A DNA stretch of 64,000 nucleotides from Nothophaeocryptopus gaeumannii. Lineage: Eukaryota > Ascomycota > Dothideomycetes > Mycosphaerellales > Mycosphaerellaceae. Position numbers and translations under genes: made by a program. The notes beneath the pieces were generated by a model. The model saw only the letters and a list, made by a program, of their open reading frames with translations, was not told where the DNA came from and ran no database searches. Position 1 is the stretch's first letter; each line of letters starts with the position of its first letter. Below, piece by piece: positions 54,906 to 64,000 of the stretch. Location: the NCBI GenBank assembly GCA_031771865.1, contig JASISA010000040.1, forward strand, positions 1,550,001 through 1,614,000, written 5' to 3'.

Positions 54906-56779
54906 TTTCGGCTTGCATCAGCTATTAGATGTCTCTCAAGGACTATCTGAGTCCTGGCGGCTGCATTTTATCTTCTCAGCCTAGTGAGACGACTGAATAT
55001 CTTCAAATCGAATCCAACGAAGCATATATCTATTGTCTGCTAAACCAAGCTTACGGTCCCTTCTACTTAAGGCTTATTGTGTCATAACAGATGTTATTCT
55101 GCTGCGTACAGTGTCATTAGCGAGTAAACTAGTAAGACCAGGCGAAGCTATATTACTCTTTACAACTCCGACCAGTGTACTACCTCGATTCGGTGGAGCC
55201 TTCCGCTTACACGTTGCTCAGTCGGAAGTAACCTTCGCCATGCGCGAGATAAACCTTTCCAGAGAAATCTAGGTCCCTTCCGAAACTGCTCCCACAGTAT
55301 AGTGCTTTCCTCCCGGGCAACGACCATACTAGTCTTCTTCGACATTGACGGTGCCCATCGTGTTGACATTGTAGATTCAGCCAGAGGAGCGATTCGCAGT
55401 GGCCGGGTCGCGCGACCTGATGGTGATGATGGCTGAGAGGGGACATGCCATAGCCTTGGCGATGGTAAGAAGCTTAAAATTTCTGGTGATCTTGGTGAAT
55501 AAATCCAGTGGCTAACATGGGGTGAGCGGCAGATCTGTGAGCAAAGAGCTTCTGTTGAGGGTGGAGGTATAGCAATTGTTAGATTTGGGCGAGTTTTCAT
55601 TGTTGAGATGCGGAGTAAGTATTTTTCTAGTCAGGAGAGCCGTAGGTCATTATTTCAAGGCCATTCTGTAGCTGCCAGTCCACGCAAGCGCCAGAGGACA
55701 CGGGCAGGCGCGTACATGTACAAGCATTGGGTGGTTGAGGTTTAACTCCTCGATATTGGCGGGCGCCGCAATAGCGAACGAAGAGACTTCATCTACACTC
55801 TCAGCTGCGATGCGGGCTCTCAACGAGAATGGGACCCGGCCCCAAGCATTTTAGCGGAGACCTTGGAGTTTACAGACCAGCACGTTATGCCAGCGAACTG
55901 TCGTTTATTTGTGGTCGGCAACGTGCCGATTAACGGGCCATTCGGTGGACTTCGTCTTGGTTGGAGATGCATATACAATCTGAACGAGAACTAGACAAGG
56001 CTTGCGAATGGCTCCACACGGGCTCCTTTAGCGTTTGTATCAACAAGCTCTTATCCAGATCTGCTTTTATGTCCTAATAGTCGACCGCTTCTGCGATTTG
56101 ATATTGATAGCGTCTTTTATACAGCAAAACTGGGAATTTTGGTCGCTTGAGCCTAGGTGCAATTCCGAGGCAGCATAACGCCTGCACTCACCAACAGGCT
56201 ATATAGAAACGCAACGGCATGCCATGATTGCGGCTCTCTAGATCGAGCATTCGAAATCTTTATTGGACTACATGATGCCTGTGGTGTGGGAATAAGTCAT
56301 TCCCCTAGTCGATAATACAGTAGTGAATAGAGGTACAGGACCAGATTATACTAGCATACTCGCATAGGGGCAAGAAAACGGATGCCTGCAAATCATTTCG
56401 GGGTTAAGCAAGGACAAGATATCGCTTGTTGTAGTGCGCTTACTATGCAGTTCGTACAGCTTTTGTTCATCTACGACTCACATAAATTGCCCTCTGGCGT
56501 TGGCTGGTACCCAGGTTCTGAACACGTTATGACAGCTGGAAGGTTGAGCGTACCAGCGCCACGAGGATTTAAACTTTGCTGTATAGGCGCCCGAGTATCT
56601 GAGGCGCTAGGGCTCATGCACGAGCGGCGAAGCTTAAAAACCTGAGTCTTGATGCGGCACAGACGCAGCATAAAGCTCTGAGTTCTGGCTGCGCTCTTGT
56701 CCCTTCCCGCATACATTGCAACATCATCCATTCGCTCTTCATACCAATTGCAAATTTGCAACCCAGACTTCGTATCAAG
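54906..56779. other. intergenic region
   Basis: About 1.9 kb without a gene I can support. Open frames on both strands lack motifs. The last 100 bp are the promoter/5' UTR of the RBR gene. Confidence 0.5.
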
Positions 56780-57900
56780 ATGCCGAGAACAGCCAACCGA
56801 TTACCTACAAATCGCCGCACTCATCGGCGCCGCTACGACTCGAGCGTAGCAGCCAGTAGAACAGTGCTATCTTACAGGGGACAGGGTCGACTCAGCGTTG
56901 CTCAACCACCAGTCCTCGTGGTGGAAACCCCCGATGACGGGTCACCTATCGAGTGTCTATGTGGATCGACTGTGCTGAGTGCATGGGAAATCAAGCACGA
57001 GAATCCTACTGAGGAAATGTGTACCATCCATGCTTGTGGTGCTTGCTGGGCTCAATGGTTGGATGCCACCCTCCACCGTCACGTGGACCTTTGGCAGACT
57101 CATTGTATATGCAATAAGGCTAAGATATCCATCGACAGCCTTCGAGCTATACTCAAGGAAGGACACTTCAAAGCGTAAGAGCACAGTCACCTTCCGCCAT
57201 CCGTCGTTGAGGACTAACATCGGTAGCCTTTCTGACAGAGCTGCGGTAGCTACTGCAAGGCAGCTTTCGGACTGGGTTAGCTGCCCGAACGGCGCTTGCA
57301 GCTATGGCCATGTTCACGACACTGCAAAAGATGGTTTGAAATGGTACTGTCAAAACGAATCCTGTTTGACTGTAGCTTGCGCCAGTTGCCGCGCTACATG
57401 GCACGAGGGAGAAACATGTGAAACGTTCATAAGACGTTCAATACGCAGCAATCTCGACCCTGTTCGCGTGACGGAACCTGGACGAGGCTTCCTGAGGATC
57501 AAGGAATGCCCAAAATGTGGCCACGCATTGTACAAATCAGAAGGGTGAGCTAGATGAAAATAAAGACCAATACGCCGAGACGTGGTAGCCCTGACACTCT
57601 TTGCTTAGGTGCGATCACATGACTTGCGTATGTGGCCATGAGTTCTGTTACGTCTGCATGCGAAATTATGTCCGCGAGACTTCGATACCCAACATCTTGT
57701 TCTCCCGTCATCGAGCCAGCTGTCGCTATCGAACGCAGGATCTCGAGGGCTTCACTATCTACGGTATTACTAGAGAAGAGCTGTTCGAAGGCCGCTGTAA
57801 ATTGACGTTCTTGGATCGAATGGATTTGGTGGAAACTCGGTTCGACTTTAGCATCGATCCAGTAGTACGGATTGTTGGCTTGGAACGTGAGCGTGTATGA
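56780..57900 (+). CDS. RBR-type (RING-IBR-RING) E3 ubiquitin ligase-like
   Basis: 334 residues, three exons: 56780-57174, 57227-57544, 57609-57900, with 52- and 64-nt introns that keep frame. RING1-like Cys/His set CLCGSTVL...CTIHACGACWAQWL...CICN; IBR-like middle CPNGACSYGHV...WYCQNESCLTVACASC; RING2 ECPKCGHALYKSEG joined across intron 2 to CDHMTCVCGHEFCYVC. In RBR enzymes the RING2 cysteine in the CDHMTC motif forms the thioester; it is present. After this a short C-terminal tail follows. Fungal genomes carry many such divergent RBRs, targets unknown. ATG 56780 was chosen because upstream in-frame codons have no ATG. Confidence 0.8.
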
Positions 57901-58197
57901 GAAATGATGCTAAAATGGTAGCCCCAAGGTCGTTGTCTGTCTGTGACAGTGCTCCCTACTCCCGAGTAAGATTGGAGAAGCAGTGAGGCCCTTTATAAAG
58001 CCAGACAAGTTGTAGATATCTTCCCAGTGCCGGGCAGGACTGTGGAACGCCTGTAGGCGCCGCGCCAAATGGCGGCTCCCCCCTGTAGAAGCATCGGCGC
58101 TATATAGTAGTCTCAAGTCCCATCATCTCATCGACCTTGACATGATGTCCATTCTTCGACAACCAGCAAAATACCCGCCGTGCGCAAACAATCGAAG
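57901..58197. other. intergenic region
   Basis: About 300 bp containing the promoter of the Cys-rich ORF. A possible TATA-like CTATATAG at about 58100. Confidence 0.4.
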
Positions 58198-58419
58198 ATG
58201 TGTGGCTACGCTTACGCACTTACCTGCTGCGGTCATACTTACTATCTGGACGAAGACAGTATCGTATACTGTAGCAACCGAACTCTCTCACCATATGCTG
58301 CTGCAGTGTCGACTTCAGACATGTGCAGCGATCAAGTTGTGATTTGCCTAGGGTTTGGAGAAGACTACTGTGACGAGTGCAGTGAGGACCATTGGCTAGA
58401 GTACTACCTGGAAGAGTGA
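58198..58419 (+). CDS. small Cys-rich protein, MC-CGH-CxxC family (copy 3)
   Basis: 73 residues from ATG at 58198 (MCGYAYALTCCGHTYYLDED), followed by VYC, MC and YCDECSEDHW. The order MC...CCGH...C...C...CxxC fits the two small ORFs at 40492 and 46799, although spacing varies and the charge is acidic. An upstream GTG in frame (58180) is not needed. Likely a small zinc-binding protein. Function unknown. Confidence 0.55.
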   Translation: MCGYAYALTCCGHTYYLDEDSIVYCSNRTLSPYAAAVSTSDMCSDQVVICLGFGEDYCDECSEDHWLEYYLEE

Positions 58420-58512
58420 CTGTATGTGCCAATTCTTCCTCTATGTTGAGCATCATCTGATAATAGAAGGGACATAGCTGCTATCCCAGGGACCTCCATT
58501 CCTATTCCTAGC

Positions 58513-59823
58513 TTAAAAGCTCTCGTTAGAGTCCCACAGAAAGCTACGAGTGCACGCACGGCGTGTAAACTTAGTAAAATCACTCTCTGCCAGCAGAGGC
58601 GATAGTGTGTTTTGTGGTGGTACGGGAAACTTTAGGCATAGTGTCTGCCTCTTCTTGTCTGGCAGAACGTCCGGTAGTATACTGAAGCTCTGGGAGTGCC
58701 ACTCTATCCCACTTCTAGAGTACCGAAGATACGATCGAGCTGACCCAACGGTTGGTGCGATCGTATGCTGTCCTCTCAACGTGCTATAGCCGAAAGGGTG
58801 TTCGAGAACAATCGCAGAATTAGTAGCGTAGATGATCCCACGCAAAGCTGTAGATTGCGCCTTCGGGTGTGTTCTCTTGGCTCTGCCTCCGGATGTGTGT
58901 AGATATAACGCCCTGCCATCCGGGGCAGTACCTAACACTATGTCTTCGTTAGGGAAGGGAAAGTCCGATCTCCGGTGCGATTCCATTTCGAGATTGATTC
59001 CGGAAGTTGCTCGGGAGGCTATAACCATACCATGGTCCATCGACGGTCGAAAGTCTGCAACAGCTGCTGCAAGAATGCTGCATGCTTCTGAGGACGCGTT
59101 CTTGTGCTCCAGATGTTCTTTAAGATCTTCGAACTCAGTTTCGGTCATGCCAATCCTTTTCCCACTCAAGACTCTCTCAACCAAAGCATCCACAGGCCTC
59201 TTCCACCTGACACCAATAGATGCGAACAGGTACAAAGCGTGAAGTGTACTTCCGTCAGTGTTATCGCAGATGTCTATGTGCCAAGACGACCTGGGTGAAG
59301 CCGTACCAGGGCACATATACTCAGTGACCATTGGTCCACGAAGTTTGGTCTTGGTTTGCTGGAGAACTTTGGCAACACCCGGCGCAAAACGTTTTGTAAG
59401 CCATTTGACAAGATTCATCCTATCTTGGCCGACTTCGTAGTACTCCATCATAGCACAGGACAGATGTAGTGCGCCGATAATAGGAAGTTCTTCCATGATT
59501 TGAGTCGAAAGGAGGCACATGACCGTCGATAAGTCCACCACATAGGGCACTCTTACGCGGTTCCACTTGACATATACATACCCTCTAGGGAGTTGCATCT
59601 CCGTCAGTATGAACTCTCTAAGGTCATTCCCTTCCAATGCCGCTATTGGCAAAGTGCAGTCCGCAAATGTGACCAGCTTGAGACCGGCACTATCCTTTGG
59701 CGTAGCATTCGTTGGACTCAAAAAGCGTAGCGTCACACCTTTACTGTCGATAGGGTAAGGGGGCCTGTTGTGGGCATCTGAAATGATCATCGGTGCAGGC
59801 GGTCCAGGTAGTCTGTGAGACAT
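58513..59823 (-). CDS. hypothetical 436-residue protein
   Basis: Intact single-exon ORF, ATG at 59823 (MSHRLPGPPAPMIISDAHNR). No domain recognised. The middle contains PGTASPRSSWHIDICDNTDG and ALYLFASIGVRWKRPVDALV; the C-terminal part has VLGTAPDGRALYLHTSGGRA and a basic end. A His/Asp/Cys-bearing loop (SSWHIDICD) might hint at a metal site, but this is guesswork. Codon use looks like that of the neighbours. Lone gene between Cys-rich copy 3 and the 60.4-kb ORF. Confidence 0.6.
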   Translation of the reverse strand: MSHRLPGPPAPMIISDAHNRPPYPIDSKGVTLRFLSPTNATPKDSAGLKLVTFADCTLPIAALEGNDLREFILTEMQLPRGYVYVKWNRVRVPYVVDLSTVMCLLSTQIMEELPIIGALHLSCAMMEYYEVGQDRMNLVKWLTKRFAPGVAKVLQQTKTKLRGPMVTEYMCPGTASPRSSWHIDICDNTDGSTLHALYLFASIGVRWKRPVDALVERVLSGKRIGMTETEFEDLKEHLEHKNASSEACSILAAAVADFRPSMDHGMVIASRATSGINLEMESHRRSDFPFPNEDIVLGTAPDGRALYLHTSGGRAKRTHPKAQSTALRGIIYATNSAIVLEHPFGYSTLRGQHTIAPTVGSARSYLRYSRSGIEWHSQSFSILPDVLPDKKRQTLCLKFPVPPQNTLSPLLAESDFTKFTRRACTRSFLWDSNESF

Positions 59824-60414
59824 GTCAGGAGGGACTCTGTACGACTTAGGGATAAGGTGAATGTGAAGTGAGAGAACGCTGTGTCCGTGTTGTCACATAC
59901 ACATATATATAATAGCGAGAGAGAGTTCCACTCCAGGCTAGCTTAATTACACAGTGGCACTAGGGCCACATTTTGTGCTGATCGCAGATGGTTTATGGCG
60001 CAGCTTTAGTGCAAAGGTTGATAGCGGAGCCGATATAGAGGTTTCCAATCTAAGACAAGTCGCGTCACCAAGCTACGCAGAAGCACACGGCATGCATGTG
60101 CGCGCAGCGTGGGCCACACGCAGCTGGTATTGCATCCTTAGTGCGAAGGCTAGGCTGGAAACACTGCGGAACTAAATTGGCCGCTAGCTAGGCAACGGAG
60201 CCGTTAAGTTAACTATCTAATTTTCCCGCTAGTAGTACAGTCAGAATCCACCCGTAGGAACGGTGGTGCGAGTCCTTCTTTACGGCACACAGCACTTGCG
60301 AGGTGTCCCTTAAGCTGATTGCCTGCAGCTACGAGGTGTGTCAGAGCCTCCCGGGAAATCGTAGAGGGCAGATCCGTCGAAGCTGTACGTAACGTTCACT
60401 GATCGAATTTTTCA
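59824..60414. other. intergenic region
   Basis: About 590 bp; contains a short TA repeat (acatatatataata) at about 59900 near the promoter of the 436-residue gene. Nothing else. Confidence 0.5.
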
Positions 60415-61015
60415 TCAAGACAAGTTTCTCATCTGTGGAAACAGTCGGAATTTCGCCATACAGAGTTCAGTCGGACAAGCTCTTTTCGACTGACTCAAGA
60501 ACTCCGCCTTCCAGCAACGCAAACACTTCAAAAGCTCATTCACAAGATCGATACTAGACTGCGATTCAGTCCTTATCAGAGCCTCCAAGTCTGTCAATTC
60601 GTCGTACAAGCAGAGCAAAACGAACTTCTCGAACAGGAACACTGGGCTGTGGAAGTCTCGTACTGACGCGTTATGGACCACCAAAAGTGGCGTAACATGG
60701 TCCCTCCATACGCACAGCTGTTCCTTTGCGCCTTTTCTACCTAGGAAATTCTGGCCTGTCTCAATATCTGGACAATGTGTATCGTATGAGTTCAAACCGG
60801 TCGCTGTTCCAAACTCGTTCTGGGGCCTTCGGTTCGAGTCCGGAAAAGCATGTGCTGTATCAATACACAGATACTGAGGTCTGTCGTGCACTTGAGTGCA
60901 AAGCAGACTCCTTTTGCTACAGCCTTCATCGGTGACTGGACTGTAATCCTGAAATTCAGTAGAAGGAGTGTCTGGTCCAATCGGGGAATGATGTTTCGCT
61001 ACGACGTGTTGAAAT
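60415..61015 (-). pseudogene. hypothetical protein cut off at the hAT insertion
   Basis: The minus frame is open without stop from 61015 (FQHVVAKHHSPIGPDTPSTE) through HDRPQYLCIDTAHAFPDSNR and FEKFVLLCLYDELTDLEALI to TAG at 60415, about 200 codons. No ATG precedes the point where hAT begins at 61016 except an internal HDR start at 60891 that is GTG. The helical C-terminal half (IDLVNELLKCLRCWKAEF) is protein-like, family unknown. The 5' end is apparently separated by the transposon. Confidence 0.4.
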
Positions 61016-62389
61016 CAGGGGTCTTGTTGGTCCGGTATAGATGGTAGAACCTGGTTATTGGTAACCAATAGTATAGTCAGTAGGGCAATCACATGCTTAC
61101 CGGTCAATATGGTAGCTGGTGAGTAAATGCTACCGGTAACCATGGTTACCAACTTCCTATCTCGGTATCCATTGCGCAGCCAGTCGGCATACTCGCCGGC
61201 GCCAAGGGCGGTACGCGTATGGGAAAAATCGACGCGTTTTCGCCGTGAATGTATCCAATCTTCCCATCTCTTTACCAATATCTCATACTGTCGTATCTCG
61301 CCATGCCCAGCGTGTTGTCGTGGCTAGGTGTTGGTAGCTCTGAAGCTACTATCGTCTTATGCGAACAGAACCCCAATTACTGCGCCTCTTCTCATCCGGA
61401 TACCTTCGAGCTTAGAAAGACCGAGTATGCGCGCCTCAAGAAAGCATCAACAAGGTGTTGGTGAGGATCGAAAGACATGGAGTCCAGCCTGGGAGTTTGG
61501 CGAAGCGCTGCTGCGTTCGGATAACGTGCGGGTATACTACTGCTATCTCTGCGAAAAAGAAGGCCGGCATCAGCAGTTGAACGTCTTGAATGGAACTCGA
61601 GGCGCTCTACATCACCTGTCTCAACACCACAGCATTAATAGCAAGGGCGAGAAAGTCGTGAAGTCCAGCGGCAGTCAGCAAACGATCGAAAGCTCCATAA
61701 TATCATCCGCTATATTCGGTCGTCGCCACAGAGGTTGGAGGCGTTTGCTGCAATCAAGATGGGTGGAAAATGGTCGAAATACAATGTGCTTAAGGTAAGT
61801 AAGTTCAGAAGCTCGAAAGTTGAGGATCGTGCACCCCGCGCTCAGCGGACTCCGGTCCACTGTGTCCAGAGTGTTTGGTTGGCTAACCCGCACGCGTTAA
61901 ACACGGCGCTGGCGGCGACTAAGCCAAATCAAGTGTCGCTCTTTTCGATGACGATTTCTATACCGCAAGGCACCTCCGAGCTTCACATGCTAATTCTACA
62001 ACTTCAGCTTGTTCTCAACAACGCCACGCGCTGGAACTCCTTCTTTTACATGATTCAACGAGCCAAGGACGTCGAGAAGCGTGTATGTGTCTGAGACTGG
62101 TGGGGACCCCGCAGCCTAAACACAAGGATAAAGAGGGCATACTGCTGGCTGCGTTTGACGAGGAAGATAAGATAGTTGAGGACTTCAAGACGGCTGAGGA
62201 CCTGCTGATAAATGAGGATATTGCTGATGTCGTGAACAACAACCAGGGCGACGACGAGGTCGAATAGATGGCTATATTCACCTACAATAAGTCGGTAACC
62301 AACGGTATAGATGGTATGATCACATGCTAAACTTGGTCAGTATGGTAGGAGGCCTTATTACCATACCTACCGGACCAACAAGACCCCTG
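61016..62389 (+). mobile_element. internally deleted hAT element, 1374 bp
   Basis: Starts CAGGGGTCTTGTTGGTCCGG and ends with its exact complement (CCGGACCAACAAGACCCCTG); flanked by gttgaaat (61008-61015) and gttgctat (62390-62397), an 8-bp target site with two mismatches. Length and TSD size fit hAT. It encodes a BED zinc finger and the transposase 3' end but lacks the core, so it would need a partner transposase. Confidence 0.85.
61310..62267 (+). pseudogene. hAT BED-finger/transposase remnant
   Basis: BED zinc finger around 61530-61640 (VYYCYLCEKEGRHQQLNVLN ... ALHHLSQHHSI), then SSGSQQTIESSIISS, and then an abrupt join near 61757 to the 3' transposase part shared with 7797-8309: a GTAAGT intron, LQLVLNNATRWN and the acidic tail ending at 62267. 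A TGA after KRVCV at 62090 interrupts it. The whole catalytic centre is deleted. Confidence 0.75.
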
Positions 62390-63290
62390 GTTGCTATAGC
62401 TTTCTGGCCCTTCCACCAGGCATTCTGTACTTGGATTCCGGGTATTAGCCGCTTGTTGTCTTCCTCAATTGACTGGATCCGCTGTGTAGTAGGGTCGTTT
62501 CCTGCAACTGTAACAAAGTGGACTTGGACTGGGAAGGTTTTCTGTGCTATTCTTGCCTCCTTCAAGACCTTGCCTAGGCCTTGGGTGTCTGCCGCCATTC
62601 GGTTCCTTGCTGCAGGGTCCGTAGTCGTGAGAACTAGTCCATCTGGGACCTTCTTGACTGCGACTACATGTGCCCAGTTCCCTCCTTCTGCAGTAAAACG
62701 CGAAACAATCCGGGTAGCTTCAGCATCCCTAAGCTCAGCCCTAGTCGCTTCGTTGTCTACGTGAATCTTGAGGGAGCACGCAGCTCTTTGTGCTTTGATG
62801 CTAGACAGCTGGGGCTGGCTGTTGGGCTGCGACTGTAGCCCAGGTTGTCTTTGGTCCTGGACTCTGCTCTATCTTCTTCTGAATCTGTGTAATACTCCGT
62901 TGGATAGATTCCAGAGTGGCTTCCTGGTTGGTGCGCTTCGTGGTCCGCGCTGCAGTTGAGTGAATTATATCCAGAATCATCTGGATTGCCCTCTCTGGTT
63001 GGAGGGAGGAGTGTTGACTCTAATGCATCAGTTCAGCTGCCTCATTCTGAATCTCTTTCAGGGCCTCCCAAGGTGAGAGGGGACCCTGCTGGTTCTTGTT
63101 TACTGCTGCGTTCTTCTCTCTATACCCCTTCTCTTGGGAGGTTGGGTAGGAAGCTAGATTGATACTCCCTGTATCTCTGCCTGTAGTAGTTTCTTCAGTA
63201 ACCTCTTGAAATGGCTCTAGTCCGTTGTCTGTGCCTGAGGCAGCACAGCCTTGTGCACTGGCCATGCTTGGCAGAGAATTCTCTTCTTCT
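62390..63290 (-). pseudogene. Tad1-like LINE ORF1 (Gag-like) remnant
   Basis: Minus strand from about 63290 (MASAQGCAASGTDNGLEPFQ) through SPWEALKEIQNEAAELMH*, a helical TLESIQRSITQIQKKIEQSP segment, and RMAADTQGLGKVLKEARIAQ ... QNAWWKGQKAIAT at 62390. The order (coiled-coil, then a conserved 'ADTQGLGKVL...' block) fits the ORF1 of fungal Tad1-type non-LTR elements. Stops and frameshifts throughout. It ends exactly where the hAT copy begins. The RNase H remnant at 33.7 kb belongs to the same clade but not necessarily the same copy. Confidence 0.6.
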
Positions 63291-63439
63291 GATGCTGAGA
63301 ATCAGTATTTTCGAGCGCTGACTGCGCACCCGCCAACAGCGGCGTGTAGCCGTGCTTTGGATGCGTGTATTGCCTTGATAGGTTCCGTATGTTCTGAGGT
63401 TTTGGTAATGCCGCCTCCCCAAATTCGTTTTTTGAGGTG

Positions 63440-64000
63440 CAAAGTTCTATTATTATATTACTAGAGACTATAGTCGTTTTACCCTTTTTATAGGAATACG
63501 AGATAGATAGATGTTACGAATCTTAGAAAAGGCTTACGTGTTAGTACTTAGATAGTTAGAGAGTATAGATGAGTAATGCTTCTCTATAAGAGATAATAAT
63601 ATTTAAGAGAAGTGCTTCGAAGAAGTAGCTCTAACTATTTAGTAAGATTGCAATATAAGTTAGAAATAAGACTTTAAAAGGATTTTATAATAAATAAGTG
63701 TTATAGGCTAAGTTCTCGCTTATAATTGCAATAGAAGCACGTTAAAGGTATAAGTAGTATGCTAGATATTATGCTAAAGCTTTAAGAATATATAATGTTA
63801 AGATGCTAAGTAGCTAAGCTATATTAGGAGCCGCGCATACTAAGAAGCTAAGGAAAAGCGAGTGTATATTCCTACTACAAAGCGTCTTAAGCGAAGGCAC
63901 TTTTGCTAAAATCTCTACATACTCTTATTCTATCTAAGTAATAGAGGAAGACTCTATAATATATAAGAGGTTATAGTCTTTACTATTAAGTAGTAGTAGG
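63440..64000. repeat. AT-rich block with RIP-like composition
   Basis: A sharp change in composition at about 63440: A/T bases and TA dinucleotides dominate to the window end, with frequent TAG/TAA in every frame and almost no CpG. The pattern is what RIP leaves in old fungal repeats. No coding content recognisable. It probably continues beyond the window. Confidence 0.75.

Noticed and set aside
55160..55600. 146-codon minus ORF in the 55-kb gap
   Set aside because: Low-complexity Ser/Pro/Arg composition and no motif; treated as non-coding.
1..64000. CRISPR arrays, bacterial operons, Shine-Dalgarno sites
   Set aside because: The introns and gene families are fungal; the only short repeats (ACTCGYAG words, 24-bp and 27-bp tandems) are not spaced like CRISPR.
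1..64000. tRNA and rRNA genes
   Set aside because: I saw no convincing tRNA A/B boxes or rRNA sequence by eye; a covariance-model scan would be needed to exclude them.

Overview
The window looks like an accessory, repeat-rich stretch of an ascomycete fungal genome, probably Dothideomycetes-like. This is inferred from gene families and gene structure, not from a database match. Real genes carry short introns (about 40-65 nt, some GC-AG). The genes belong to typical filamentous-fungal families: KRR1, F-box, dynamin, P450, BTB, a DUF3435 recombinase, and hAT, pogo/Fot1, Copia and Tad1-like elements. Several repeats show CAG/TGG-to-TAG or G-to-A changes and AT-rich decay of the kind expected from repeat-induced point mutation (RIP).

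Layout. 1-6.7 kb is a conserved euchromatic edge: the KRR1 3' end, a decayed gene, an F-box gene and a cytosolic-type aspartate aminotransferase. 7.4-14.3 kb is a nest of transposons: a hAT copy (minus strand) apparently split by a 4.67-kb element with 38-bp terminal inverted repeats that carries a DDE-integrase gene and a Zn-finger/coiled-coil gene. 15.3-16.9 kb holds a HerA-like P-loop ATPase. 18.5-22.7 kb holds a fragmented hypothetical gene and a frameshifted TPR-protein gene. 22.7-27.4 kb holds a pogo fragment, an intact dynamin gene and a truncated Copia copy abutting the dynamin 5' end. 28.6-35.3 kb holds a P450, broken DUF4470-like, BTB, hypothetical and SET-domain genes and a Tad1-like RNase H remnant. 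36.1-38.9 kb is one large intronless ORF joining a JmjC domain to a C-terminal CXC-like cysteine motif.

39.3-43.1 kb is a mosaic: a rearranged copy of the dynamin/Copia junction, a small ORF, a small Cys-rich protein gene, a Copia gag, a possible DUF3435 scrap and a GTP cyclohydrolase I scrap. 43.6-46.9 kb holds a multi-C2H2 protein and a divergent kinase. 46.8-51.6 kb holds a second small Cys-rich gene, a broken pogo transposase and an intact five-exon DUF3435 tyrosine-recombinase gene (Starship/Crypton type) with C-terminal zinc fingers. 54-60 kb holds uncharacterised genes, an RBR-type ubiquitin ligase and a third small Cys-rich gene. 61-64 kb is a 1.37-kb internally deleted hAT copy, a Tad1-like ORF1 remnant and an AT-rich block.

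The best candidates for new biology are the DUF3435 recombinase with its flanking accessory genes, the three-member small Cys-rich 'MC...CGH...CxxC' family, the JmjC-CXC fusion, and the integrase element whose introns and spacers are built from reiterated ACTCGYAG motifs. Exon boundaries were placed by eye from splice signals and frame continuity. Family names come from recognised motifs only.
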